From Phytomonospora sp040655735 (GTDB taxonomy: Bacteria > Actinomycetota > Actinomycetes > Mycobacteriales > Micromonosporaceae): 64,000 nt of DNA. A program made the position numbers and the translations under genes. How positions within the stretch are numbered: the stretch's first letter is position 1; each line of letters opens with the position of its first letter. This document shows positions 1 through 8,113 of this stretch, piece by piece. The notes beneath the pieces were generated by a model. The model saw nothing but the letters and a program-made list of their open reading frames with translations, searched no databases and had not been told where the DNA came from. The stretch spans positions 248,001 through 312,000 of the forward strand of contig NZ_JBFAKK010000003.1 of assembly GCF_040655735.1 (NCBI RefSeq), in the 5' to 3' direction.

Positions 1-1140
1 GCCCGGGCGATCAACGACCGGGTCGCGCTCGACCTGCTCATCGCCCACGGTCCCCTCTCGGCGCCCCGCCTCCGAGAGCTCACCGGCCTGTCGCGCCCGA
101 CCGTCTCCGACCTCCTCGACCGCCTCGGTGAGGCCGGCCTCGTCCGCGCCGTCGGCGAGGAGGGCGCCGACCGGCGCGGCCCCAACGCCAAGATCTACGG
201 CCTGGTCGCCGAGCATGCCCACGTCGCCGGCGTCGACGTCCGTCACGACGCCGTCACCGCCGTCGTCGCCGACCTGACCGGCAAGTCCGTCGCCACCGCC
301 CGCCGCGCCCTGGCGCCCGGCGCGGTCCTCCAGAAGGTCGTCAAGCAGGCCGCCGCCGACGCCGCCCGCCGCGCCGGGGTCACCCTCGGCGGGCTCCACA
401 ACCTCGTCATCGGCGCTCCCGGCATGGTCGACCCCCGCACCGGCGACATGGCCTTCCCCGGCTGGCCCGCAGTGCCGCTTCCGGACCTGCGCGAGCTGCT
501 CGGCGTTCCCGTCGTCGTCGAGAACGAGGTCAACCTCGCCGCCATCGCCGAACACGATGCCGGGACCGCGCAGGGTCACGACGACTTCGCCCTCCTGTGG
601 CTGGACCGGGGCATCGGGGGAGCCGTCGTGATCGGCGGGAGGCTGCGGCGCGGCGCGAGCGGCGCGGCCGGTGAACTCGGCCGCCTTCCCCTCAACGAGA
701 ACGACGTGCCCGGCAGCGAGGTCTGCACCGGCGGCTTCCAGGACCTCGCCGGCAGTCCCGCCATCATCGACCTCGCCGCGCGCCACGGCGTTCCCGGTGA
801 CCGCCCCGCCGAGATCGTCGACGCGGCCCTGGCCGCCGGGAACACCGGCTTCCTGGACGACCTGGCCGAGCGCGTCGCCTTCGGCGCCGCCGCGGCCGTG
901 GTGGTCTTCGACCCGGGCCTGGTCGTGCTGGCCGGGGAAACGGGACGGCACGGGGGAGAAGAGCTGGCGGGGAGGGTGGCCGAGCGGCTGACGGCGATCG
1001 CGCTGGTGCGGACCGAGGTGCGCCCGACCGCGCTGTCGGACAACCCGATCCTGGCGGGGGCCGTGCGCACGGCGCTGGAGTCGGCGCACGACGAGGTCTT
1101 CGGCGGCTCGGGGACGTGGACGGCGGAGCCGGCGGGCTAG
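1..1140 (+). CDS. ROK-family transcriptional regulator, 5' end missing
   Basis: The reading frame is open from base 1, so the true start lies outside the window; 379 residues are visible. The first ~60 residues form a winged helix-turn-helix typical of NagC/XylR repressors (residues near LTGLSRPTVSDLLDRL), and the rest is a ROK sugar-kinase-like fold. The phosphate-1 motif (DxGxT) is degraded to VDVRHD, and the zinc motif of ROK kinases (CxCGxxGCxE) is reduced to one Cys near EVCTGGF. This argues for a sugar-responsive repressor without kinase activity. It is convergent with a sugar ABC ATPase, so sugar uptake is a likely target, but no operator can be tied to it here. Confidence 0.88.
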   Translation, partial: ARAINDRVALDLLIAHGPLSAPRLRELTGLSRPTVSDLLDRLGEAGLVRAVGEEGADRRGPNAKIYGLVAEHAHVAGVDVRHDAVTAVVADLTGKSVATARRALAPGAVLQKVVKQAAADAARRAGVTLGGLHNLVIGAPGMVDPRTGDMAFPGWPAVPLPDLRELLGVPVVVENEVNLAAIAEHDAGTAQGHDDFALLWLDRGIGGAVVIGGRLRRGASGAAGELGRLPLNENDVPGSEVCTGGFQDLAGSPAIIDLAARHGVPGDRPAEIVDAALAAGNTGFLDDLAERVAFGAAAAVVVFDPGLVVLAGETGRHGGEELAGRVAERLTAIALVRTEVRPTALSDNPILAGAVRTALESAHDEVFGGSGTWTAEPAG

Positions 1141-1156
1141 GGCGCGGCGGAGCAGG

Positions 1157-1178
1157 GCCGGGGAGCTCAGGCCCCGGA
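1157..1178. terminator. weak GC hairpin between convergent genes
   Basis: CCGGGG (1158-1163) pairs with CCCCGG (1172-1177) around an 8-base loop in the 58-bp gap between the ROK gene and the ABC ATPase gene. There is no T-tract. It is only a candidate bidirectional terminator. Confidence 0.3.
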
Positions 1179-1198
1179 TACGCCGGAATGGCCCGAGT

Positions 1199-2488
1199 CT
1201 AGAAAGCCTGCCGGTGCCCCGTGCGTGCCGGCTGCCCGGCGCCGATCCGTTCTCCCCGGTCGCCGAAGAAGTGCAGCTGGCGCGTGTCGATCTGCACGGT
1301 CAGCCGGTCCCCGGGGCCGAGCCGCGGGTAGGGCGCCAGCCGCAGGGTCAACTCGATCGGCCGCTGGAGGTGCCGCTCCTGGCCGGGCGTGGCGGGCGGC
1401 GGGTGCGCGGCGATGGCCTGGAGCTCCCGACGACGGAAGAGTCCGCGCTTGGCCGTCCGCGGCGCAGGTTGCGGCACGGCTTCGGTCATCTCTATCGGCG
1501 CGGCGGTGGCGCCGACGTCGAGGTGCGCCAGCGACTCGTGCCCGGCGTGCTCCAGGTGCTTGACCCTGGTGTGCAGCAGCGGGTTCTGGCTGTTGGGGTC
1601 GGGCAGGCGCAGTGCTTCGGGCCGCATGCCGACGATGATGTTCTCGCCGTGGTAGTGCCGCAGCATGTGCGCGGTCACGTCGTGGCCGGGCAGGTCGATG
1701 GACTGCTCGCCGATCTGGAGCAGCACGCGCTTGTCGAGGTGCGCCATGACCCGCGCCTGGATGAGCGTCATCCGCGGTGTGCCGAGGAACGCGGCGACGT
1801 AGGCGGTCGCGGGGTGGTGGTAGACCTCGTTGGGCGTGCCCACGTCCTGAAGAACCCCGTTGCGCATCACGGCGATGCGGTCGGCCATGGTGAGCGCCTC
1901 GGTCTGGTCGTGCGTCACGTAGACCGTGGTGACCTTCAGTTCGTGGACGAGGTTGGAGATCTCGGCGCGCAGTTGCGCGCGCAGTCCGCTGTCGAGGTTG
2001 GACAGCGGTTCGTCCATCAGGAAAATCCGGGGTTTGCGCGCCAGAGCCCGGCCCATCGCCACCCGCTGGCGCTGACCGCCGGACAATTGCGCGGGTTTGC
2101 GGCCGAGGGTGTCGGTGATATCGAGAATCGTTGCCAGTTGGGAGACCTGGGCGTCGATATCGTTTTGCGCGCGCTTTCTCAACCGCAGCGGGAAACCGAT
2201 GTTCTCCTCGACGGTCATGTGCGGATAGAGGGCGTAGTTCTGGAAGATCATCGCGATCTGCCGCTCGGCGGGGTGCACGTTCCCGACGGGTTCACCGTCG
2301 AGCAGCACCTCTCCCGAGGTGGGGTCCTCCAGGCCGGCGATCATGCGCAGCGCGGTGGACTTCCCGCAGCCCGAGGGGCCCAGGAGCACGAGGAACTCTC
2401 CGTTGTCAACGGAGAGATTGACATTGTCGACGGCGTGGGTGCCGTCGGGGAAGACTTTGGACAGTCCTTTTAGCTCGATAGCGGTCAC
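1199..2488 (-). CDS. Sugar ABC transporter ATP-binding protein (MsmK/UgpC/MalK type)
   Basis: This is the ATPase that powers carbohydrate importers. The start is GTG with AGGGA about 8 bases upstream. Visible are Walker A GPSGCGKST (about 37-45), the Q-loop in FQNYALYP, the signature LSGGQRQRVAMGRAL, Walker B LMDEPLSNLD and the switch His in VTHDQTEAL. The C-terminal TOBE/regulatory region contains GMRPEALRL. At 429 residues it is longer than the usual ~360-390. An extra proline/arginine-rich stretch (around PQPAPRTAKRG to PGQERHLQRP) interrupts the regulatory domain before its last strands. No permease or binding-protein gene is adjacent, which fits a shared multi-sugar ATPase serving transporters encoded elsewhere. 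Confidence 0.92.
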   Translation of the reverse strand: MTAIELKGLSKVFPDGTHAVDNVNLSVDNGEFLVLLGPSGCGKSTALRMIAGLEDPTSGEVLLDGEPVGNVHPAERQIAMIFQNYALYPHMTVEENIGFPLRLRKRAQNDIDAQVSQLATILDITDTLGRKPAQLSGGQRQRVAMGRALARKPRIFLMDEPLSNLDSGLRAQLRAEISNLVHELKVTTVYVTHDQTEALTMADRIAVMRNGVLQDVGTPNEVYHHPATAYVAAFLGTPRMTLIQARVMAHLDKRVLLQIGEQSIDLPGHDVTAHMLRHYHGENIIVGMRPEALRLPDPNSQNPLLHTRVKHLEHAGHESLAHLDVGATAAPIEMTEAVPQPAPRTAKRGLFRRRELQAIAAHPPPATPGQERHLQRPIELTLRLAPYPRLGPGDRLTVQIDTRQLHFFGDRGERIGAGQPARTGHRQAF

Positions 2489-2593
2489 TGTCGATCCCTG
2501 GCGAGAATTCGGGAGTGGAGACGCCGCGCCACATGTGACATGCGTGTTGCGACACTATGACCTCCGGGGGAATCGGGGCCATCCCCTGAATGT

Positions 2594-2621
2594 CCGACCT
2601 TGGGAAACCGACCGTGGGAAC
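2594..2621. repeat. 14-bp tandem repeat upstream of the sugar ATPase gene
   Basis: CCGACCTTGGGAAA (2594-2607) is followed directly by CCGACCGTGGGAAC (2608-2621), with 12 of 14 bases identical. It lies about 110 bp upstream of the GTG of the minus-strand ATPase gene and just beyond the terminator of the beta-helix gene. The regular 14-bp period in non-coding DNA suggests a regulator-binding site, but no regulator can be assigned. Confidence 0.45.
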
Positions 2622-2640
2622 TTTCGGTACCTACGGAGCC

Positions 2641-2674
2641 GAAAAAAGGCGGCGGTCCACAAAGGACCGCCGCC
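2641..2674 (-). terminator. Rho-independent terminator of the beta-helix gene
   Basis: A perfect 11-bp stem (2648-2658 with 2664-2674, GGCGGCGGTCC and its complement) has a 5-base loop. On the minus strand it is followed by six T residues (AAAAAA at 2642-2647 on the plus strand). It lies 86 bp past the stop of the beta-helix gene. It is the only hairpin of the window that I saw with a classical T-tract. Confidence 0.9.
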
Positions 2675-2759
2675 GCACTCCTCGATCATCGGACCGGTGC
2701 CCGGCTAAACCGCCTTCCGGATGCGAAATCGGGCAGGCGGCGCGCCGAGTGGGCGAAGA

Positions 2760-3980
2760 TCAGATTCCGGCGCTCAGATGAACCTTGGCACTTCCCTCGG
2801 TATCGCGGGGCGTTCCCATCCCGGAGATCAGATTCCCCGTCGACACGACCGTCAAGGACGCACCGTTTCCGATGTAATAACCGAGGCCGATGTCCTTGGC
2901 CGTTCCGTGCCCGACGGCGGCGTTGCCGGTGACCGTCGCGAAGGCGGCGCCGGTGCCGTTGACGCCGTCGAGGCCGATGTAGATGTGCGTGCCGGCCGGG
3001 GCGGGCCCGCCGTTCTCGGTGAAGAGGTTGACGCGGTTGCCGGTGATCGCGTTCGGCACGTCCTCCTGGAGGGTGCAGCGGATCCCGAAGTACCACTCCG
3101 CGGCGGTGCCCTGCTTGCCGAAGTCCTCGACGTAGTTGTCGTTGATCCCGGTGTTGAAGCAGCGGTGGGCGCTGATCGCGTGCACACCGACGCCGTAGAG
3201 GTGGTTGTTGCGGATCTGCCAGCCGGCGGAGTTGTCCAGGTCTATGCCCGAGCCGCCGCTCTCCTCGATCCAGTTGCGTTCGAGGATCCAGTCGGTGGCG
3301 GCGTTCCCGGGGTCGTTGACCCGCACTCCGCTGCCGCCGTTGTGGTGGATGTAGGAGTCGCTGATGATCGAGTTGACCATGGTCTGGCCCGAGGCCAGCG
3401 CCGTCCCGTTCGCCGACAGCGTGTCGATGTGGATCCCGTTTCCGGCGGCGGCGTGGATCTCGACGTCGTGGACGCGGCTGTCCCAGGCCTTGAGCACCAG
3501 TCCGTGCGTGCGGGTGTTCTGCGCGGAGTTGGCGTCGATGGTCAGCCGCTCGATCCGCACGCCGGTGTTGACCCAGTTCTGGTTCTTCGTCCAGGTGTCG
3601 GTGGAGACCAGCGCGGCGAGGTTGCGGCCGGCCGCCTGCCGCAGGATCGTGGCGTTTCGGGCGTCGCCGCGGTAGGTGCGCGCGTCGGCGAGTTCGATGG
3701 TCTTGATCAGCAGGCAGGTGCCGGAGATGACGATCTCATCGCCGGGTGCCGAACCGTTGATCTTGTCCTGGACGATCTTCCAGTCGCCGGTGGTGGTGCC
3801 GTTGCCCGCGGTGTTGGTGCAGGCGACGTCGTGGCGCGCTGCGGCGGCCGGGCGCACGTCGCCCAGCAGGAAGGCCCCGAAGAGCATGCCGAAGGTCAAG
3901 GACACGCCGACGGCCCACGACAGCGTGCGGTCGCGGACCTTCAGGGTGGGGCTCGTCTTGGGCGCGAGGGTCGTGCGCAC
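2760..3980 (-). CDS. Secreted right-handed parallel beta-helix protein
   Basis: The start is GTG with GGAGG 4-8 bases upstream. The 406-residue product begins with a basic segment and a hydrophobic stretch (about 22-45, ending AAAARHD) that reads as a signal peptide or anchor. The body consists of repeated coils with Asn/Gly/His-rich turns (for example DSYIHHNGGSGVRVND, RNWIEESGGSGIDLDN, NNHLYGVGVHAIS). This is the pattern of pectate-lyase/PbH1 right-handed helices, preceded by a Pectate_lyase_3-like start (VQDKINGSAPGDEIVISGT). Such proteins are polysaccharide lyases, epimerases or adhesins; no catalytic set is recognisable here, so the substrate is unknown. A second, unrelated copy of this fold lies at 62253-63212. 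Confidence 0.8.
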   Translation of the reverse strand: MRTTLAPKTSPTLKVRDRTLSWAVGVSLTFGMLFGAFLLGDVRPAAAARHDVACTNTAGNGTTTGDWKIVQDKINGSAPGDEIVISGTCLLIKTIELADARTYRGDARNATILRQAAGRNLAALVSTDTWTKNQNWVNTGVRIERLTIDANSAQNTRTHGLVLKAWDSRVHDVEIHAAAGNGIHIDTLSANGTALASGQTMVNSIISDSYIHHNGGSGVRVNDPGNAATDWILERNWIEESGGSGIDLDNSAGWQIRNNHLYGVGVHAISAHRCFNTGINDNYVEDFGKQGTAAEWYFGIRCTLQEDVPNAITGNRVNLFTENGGPAPAGTHIYIGLDGVNGTGAAFATVTGNAAVGHGTAKDIGLGYYIGNGASLTVVSTGNLISGMGTPRDTEGSAKVHLSAGI

Positions 3981-4103
3981 GGTTCCTCCAAGCCTGGCGA
4001 CCGGGGGATCCGGGCGGCCATGGCGCGGACGCTACCGGACCGGTGTCCTATGTGGAGGAACCAAGATCGTGGGTGCGGACGGCGGCACCCGCGACCTGCG
4101 TGT

Positions 4104-4556
4104 TCACAGTGTCATCTTGAAACCGATATGCGATCCGCTGTATCCCAGCCGCTCGTAGAAGCGGTGGGCGTCGGCGCGTGCGGAGTTGGAGGAGAGCTGG
4201 ATCAGCGAGCAGCCGAGCTCCTTCGCCCGCGCCGCGGCCCACTCCATCAGGACGGTGCCGAGGCCGTTGCCGCGCTCGTCGCGGTGGACCCGCACGGCCT
4301 CGACCTGCCCGCGTGTGGCCGCCTTGAGCGACAGGCCGTAGATGACGGTCAGCTGGAGCGTCCCGACCACCCGGCCGCCGCGCTCGGCGACCACGATGTG
4401 CTGGTGCGGATCGGCGTCGGCGACGGCGAAGGCGGCCAGGTAGGGCGCGAGGTCGGCGGTGTCCTCCCGGGACTTGCCGAGCACGTCGTCGGCGAGCAGC
4501 GCGACGATCGCGGGTACGTCGCCGGCGGTGGCGGGGCGAATGTGCAGATCACTCAT
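4104..4556 (-). CDS. GNAT-family N-acetyltransferase (small)
   Basis: The 150-residue product has a single GNAT domain. The acetyl-CoA-binding motif is VHRDERGNGLGTVLMEWAA (R/Q-x-x-G-x-G/A), and the C-terminal FYERLGY strand-loop is typical of the family. The ATG overlaps the stop of the upstream transporter gene (ATGA), so translation is probably coupled. It is the last gene of a GNAT-MFS-GNAT operon. The acceptor substrate is unknown; with an exporter beside it, a role in modifying or resisting a small toxic molecule is possible. Confidence 0.85.
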   Translation of the reverse strand: MSDLHIRPATAGDVPAIVALLADDVLGKSREDTADLAPYLAAFAVADADPHQHIVVAERGGRVVGTLQLTVIYGLSLKAATRGQVEAVRVHRDERGNGLGTVLMEWAAARAKELGCSLIQLSSNSARADAHRFYERLGYSGSHIGFKMTL

Positions 4557-6055
4557 GATCTTGATCGTAAACGGCCGCCGGCGTCCTGCCGCACGCCCGG
4601 GTCGAGCGGGGGCGCGTCGTAGGCGCAGTGCGTGTGCGCGGCCGGGCGCGGGCAGTCCGGCTCGCGGGCCGGGTCGCGCACGAACAGCGCCGAGATCACC
4701 GCACCGGTCGCCAGCAGGCCCGCGCACCAGAACGTGGCGGTCCGAAAGCCCGAGGTGAAGGCCGCCGGGTCCTCGTAGGCGTCGCCGGTCAGTCCCGACA
4801 GCAGCGGCAGCGCGGCCACGGCGAGCAGGCTGGCGGCCCGCGCGACGGCGTTGTTGACGCCGCTGGCGACACCGGCGTGGCTCTGGTCGGCGGCGGCCAG
4901 CACGCTCGCCGTGAGCGGCGCGACCGTGATCGTCATGCCGATGCCGAGCAGCAGCACGGCGGGCAGGACCTCGGTGAGGTAGTCGGCCTCGGCGTCGATG
5001 CGCAGGAACAGCAGCACGCCCGCCGCGGAAAGGGCCGGGCCGACGGTCAGCGGCCGGCGGGGGCCGATCCGCTCGCCGAGCGCGCCGGCGCGCGAGGAGA
5101 ACAGCAGCATCAGGATCGTGAACGGAAGCAGGGAGATGCCCGCGGTCAGGGCGGAGTAGCCCGCGACGACCTGGAGGTAGAGGACCAGGAAGAAGAGGAC
5201 TCCGCCGAGGGCCGCGTACACGAAGAAGGTGGTGGCGTTGATACCGCTGAACTGGCGTGAGGCGAACAGCGTCGGCGGCAGGACGGGGTCGGCGGCACGG
5301 CGCTCCCAGATCAGGAAGGCCGCGAAGGACGCGACGCCGATGACCCCGGCGGCGATCGCCGGCCCGAGCGGGTCGGTCTGCACGAGCGCGTAGGTGATCC
5401 CGGCGAGGCCGACGGCGCCCAGGACGCTGCCCGCCACGTCGAAACGGCCGACGGCGCCTTCGCCGCGGCTCTCGGGCACCCACTTGAGCGCGGCCAGGAC
5501 GGCCAGCACGACCACCGGCGCGTTGATGAAGAAGACCCAGTGCCAGCTCAGCGCGTCGACCATCCAGCCGCCGAGGAAGGGCCCGGCGGCCGCGGCCACG
5601 CCGCCCAGCCCCGACCACATGCCGATCGCGGCGGCCCGGTCGCCGCGCCGGATCGACGACTGGATCATCGCCAGCGAACCGGGGGTCAGCAGACCCGCGC
5701 CGATTCCCTGGAGGATCCGCGCGCCGACCAGCAGCGGCGTGTTGGGGGCGACCCCGCACAGCATCGACGCCACGCCGAACCAGATCACGCCGATCAGGAA
5801 CACCCGGCGGCGCCCGTAGCGGTCGCCGAGGGCCCCGCCGAGCAGCACCAGCGCGGCCAGCGTCAGCGTGTAGCCGTTGACGATCCACTGGAGGCCGTCC
5901 ATCTGCGCGCCCAGGTCACGGGCGATGTGGGGCAGCGCGACGTTGACGACCGTCCCGTCGAGCATCGCCACGCTCGACCCCAGGACCGCCGCCGCGACGA
6001 CCCCCCGCCCCGCCGCCGAGCGCAGTGGAACGGTCGGTGCGGCGCTGTGATCCAT
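4553..6055 (-). CDS. MFS drug:H+ antiporter, DHA2 (EmrB/QacA, 14-TM) family
   Basis: This 500-residue integral membrane protein has the DHA2 pattern. Helix 1 reads SSVAMLDGTVVNVALP, motif A is GALGDRYGRRRVFLIG, and motif C lies in GGVAAAAGPFLGG (helix 5). Long hydrophobic segments continue to about residue 450, consistent with 14 helices. It probably exports hydrophobic or cationic compounds using proton motive force. The start at ATG 6055 lies 8 bp after the stop of the upstream double-GNAT gene. A longer open frame upstream belongs to the shadow of that gene. The stop overlaps the next start (ATGA). Confidence 0.92.
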   Translation of the reverse strand: MDHSAAPTVPLRSAAGRGVVAAAVLGSSVAMLDGTVVNVALPHIARDLGAQMDGLQWIVNGYTLTLAALVLLGGALGDRYGRRRVFLIGVIWFGVASMLCGVAPNTPLLVGARILQGIGAGLLTPGSLAMIQSSIRRGDRAAAIGMWSGLGGVAAAAGPFLGGWMVDALSWHWVFFINAPVVVLAVLAALKWVPESRGEGAVGRFDVAGSVLGAVGLAGITYALVQTDPLGPAIAAGVIGVASFAAFLIWERRAADPVLPPTLFASRQFSGINATTFFVYAALGGVLFFLVLYLQVVAGYSALTAGISLLPFTILMLLFSSRAGALGERIGPRRPLTVGPALSAAGVLLFLRIDAEADYLTEVLPAVLLLGIGMTITVAPLTASVLAAADQSHAGVASGVNNAVARAASLLAVAALPLLSGLTGDAYEDPAAFTSGFRTATFWCAGLLATGAVISALFVRDPAREPDCPRPAAHTHCAYDAPPLDPGVRQDAGGRLRSRS

Positions 6056-6063
6056 AAGGCCTA

Positions 6064-7062
6064 TTAAGACACGGTCGGGTCGGCGGCGGGTGAGGACGCC
6101 GGGACCCAGGCCTTCAGTACGTCGATCATGTACTTCGGGCGCATCCCGACCTTCTCGTAGATCTTGAACGCGCCCGTCGAGTTGCCGGTGTCCACCGAAA
6201 GCCCGACCCACGTGCGGCCCTTCTCGGCGAACAGCGCGAAGGCCGTGCCGAGCAGCAGCTGCGCCAGCCCGCGCCCCCGGAAACCGGGGTGCACGACCAG
6301 GTTGCGGATCCAGCCGCCGTTGTCGGCCGCCCCGATGTTGGCGGTCTGGAGGACCGCGGCCGGCTCGCCCTCGACGAACACGACCCGCCACTCGTCGTAG
6401 GGGGTGTTGCCGCTGGCGGCGGTGTTGGCCCACCAGGTGTCGAAGGCGATGCTCACGTGGTCGTCGAGGTCGGCGAAGCCGGTGTCCATGATGCGGTGGT
6501 GGATCCGCGCGGCCTCGTCGCGGTCGGGCAGCTCGGTGAAGACCTTCACCTCGACGCCCTCCGGCGGCTCCGGCGCGCGCTCGTCGCCGGTCAGGTCGAT
6601 GTTCATCCGCCCGTAGTAGCGGTCGAGCTCGAAACCGGCCTGCTCGTAGACCGCCCGCAGGTCGGTCGCGCCGTGCGGGGCCGAGGCGCGCACGCGCATG
6701 CCCTCAAGGCCCTTCTCGGCGGCCAGTTCACCGGCCCGCGCCAGGAGCACCTCCACGAGGGCCTCGATCACCGGCCGGGCGTTGTCGGGGCGGGCGTTGA
6801 CGTCGATGCGGACGCGCTCGCCGCTGTAGCTGTCGTCGACGTAGCCCCAGGCGGTGAGGGTACCGGCGGCGTCGGAGACCAGCCATTCGTCGGCGTCGAG
6901 GTGGTGGCCGGGTTTCTGCATCAGCTCGAGGACGTCCTCGATGGTGATGTCGGGTTCGCCGATGGTCGCGATGTCGTGCGCCCGCACGACGTCGAGGATC
7001 GCTTCGGCGTCGTCGATGGTCGGGCGGTGGATGCGGAACCCGTCGGGCAGAGCAGCAGACAT
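6064..7062 (-). CDS. Tandem GNAT acetyltransferase
   Basis: The 332-residue protein has two GNAT halves, residues ~1-170 and ~180-330, an arrangement shared with mycothiol synthase-like enzymes. The C-terminal half carries a clear acetyl-CoA motif (VVHPGFRGRGLAQLLLG) and IYEKVGMRPKY. The N-terminal half (RVRASAPHGATDLRAVYEQAGFELDRYYGRM) looks degenerate and may be structural. The start ATG 7062 was chosen because it begins the conserved domain; the frame stays open upstream, into the 3' part of the hydrolase gene in another frame. It heads the operon with the MFS exporter. It is not convincingly MshD, and the substrate is unknown. Confidence 0.82.
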   Translation of the reverse strand: MSAALPDGFRIHRPTIDDAEAILDVVRAHDIATIGEPDITIEDVLELMQKPGHHLDADEWLVSDAAGTLTAWGYVDDSYSGERVRIDVNARPDNARPVIEALVEVLLARAGELAAEKGLEGMRVRASAPHGATDLRAVYEQAGFELDRYYGRMNIDLTGDERAPEPPEGVEVKVFTELPDRDEAARIHHRIMDTGFADLDDHVSIAFDTWWANTAASGNTPYDEWRVVFVEGEPAAVLQTANIGAADNGGWIRNLVVHPGFRGRGLAQLLLGTAFALFAEKGRTWVGLSVDTGNSTGAFKIYEKVGMRPKYMIDVLKAWVPASSPAADPTVS

Positions 7063-7157
7063 CACGTCATTCTGGTGGCTCGCGGGTATCGGTGTCCACT
7101 CGGATGACCCCCGCGCGACACGCCGGCGAAACGAAGCGGCGGGCCGATCTTCCCCGC

Positions 7158-7904
7158 TCAGGCGGGGCCGAGGGCGATGACGTCCCCGGCGACGGGTGCG
7201 GTGATCACCCCGGCGAAGCCGGCGCGGGCCTCGGTGATCGAGACCGCCGGGTCCGCGCCGGGCCACAGGTGGGTGAGGACCAGGCGGCGGGCGCCCGCGT
7301 CGTGCGCGGCGCGGCCGGCATCGGTCGCGGTGAGCAGCAGGTTCCCCGAGGGGCCCGGCGGCGGGCCCTGGTCCATGGCGTTGACGACGAAGACGTCGGC
7401 GTCGCGGCCGAGTTCGGCCAGCGCCGGACTCGGCCCGGTGTCGCCGGTGTAGGCCAGGGTGAGGCCGGGTGCCGACAGTCGCACGCCGAAGTTGGGGACG
7501 TGGTGGGGGAGTTCGAAGGGCGTGAGCTCGAAAGGCCCGATGCGGACGGTCTCGGGCCAGGGGTGGATGTCGAAGGCCTGCGACAGCCCTTCGCCGGTGT
7601 CCAGACCGTTGACGCGCTTCACGACGCCCTCGGTGCAGAACAGCGGGATGCGCGCGCCCTCGGGGTGTCCGTACAGCCGCACCCGCATCAGTGCGTGCAG
7701 GTCGGTGCAGTGGTCGGCGTGTTCGTGGGTGATCACGACGGCGTCGACGGCGCCGTCCGGCAGGTACTCCAGGAGCCGCCCGACGGTGCCGTACCCGAGG
7801 TCGATGGCGACGGTGAAGCCGTCGTGCTCCAGAAGGTAACCGCTGCAAGGATTGTGGGGCTGCGGGTAGGCGCCGGATGAGCCGAGGACGGTCAGCGAGG
7901 ACAT
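7158..7904 (-). CDS. Metallo-beta-lactamase-fold hydrolase (RNase Z/ElaC-like family)
   Basis: The 248-residue product carries the metal motif HxHxDH (H60, H62, D64, H65 in THEHADHCTD), a further ligand Asp in YTGDTGP and a late His in VLTHLWPG. The N-terminus (LGSSGAYPQPHNPCSGYLLE) is characteristic of the RNase Z-like phosphodiesterase/cyclase subgroup. No signal peptide is visible, so it is cytoplasmic. It may be a cyclic nucleotide phosphodiesterase or another esterase; the sequence does not decide. It is divergent from the GntR regulator, with a perfect palindrome between them. Confidence 0.85.
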   Translation of the reverse strand: MSSLTVLGSSGAYPQPHNPCSGYLLEHDGFTVAIDLGYGTVGRLLEYLPDGAVDAVVITHEHADHCTDLHALMRVRLYGHPEGARIPLFCTEGVVKRVNGLDTGEGLSQAFDIHPWPETVRIGPFELTPFELPHHVPNFGVRLSAPGLTLAYTGDTGPSPALAELGRDADVFVVNAMDQGPPPGPSGNLLLTATDAGRAAHDAGARRLVLTHLWPGADPAVSITEARAGFAGVITAPVAGDVIALGPA

Positions 7905-8048
7905 GCCGGGAGCCTACGCGGGGCTTCATTCGGGCAGCCGGGCTTTATCGGCGCGGGCGCGCCGAGCCGGAGTAAGGGGGCCCTACCTCCGGGTGTCACC
8001 CGTTGGGGTTCAAATCCGCTGTCAAATCCTGTACACAGATCGACATGA

Positions 8049-8063
8049 CTGTCTGACAGACAG
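8049..8063. promoter_or_regulatory. Perfect palindromic operator, probably for the adjacent GntR protein
   Basis: CTGTCTGACAGACAG is a perfect inverted repeat of two 7-bp arms around a central A. It lies 51 bp before the GTG of the GntR gene and 145 bp from the start of the divergent hydrolase gene. The position suggests autoregulation and possibly control of the hydrolase. The rest of the 209-bp gap holds no other feature that I could recognise. Confidence 0.7.
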
Positions 8064-8113
8064 GTACTCGGCCACCCCACTGTGAGCGGAGCATCTGAAG
8101 AGAGGACGCCGGC

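Noticed and set aside
2721..4622. 633-codon plus-strand frame opposite the beta-helix gene
   Set aside because: Val/Asp/Gly-rich repetitive product without motifs. The minus strand encodes a well-formed secreted protein with a ribosome binding site and a terminator.
8005..8025. tRNA-like T-loop (GGTTCAAATCC) upstream of the GntR gene
   Set aside because: The flanking bases do not pair to give a T-stem, and no acceptor, D or anticodon arms can be built around it.
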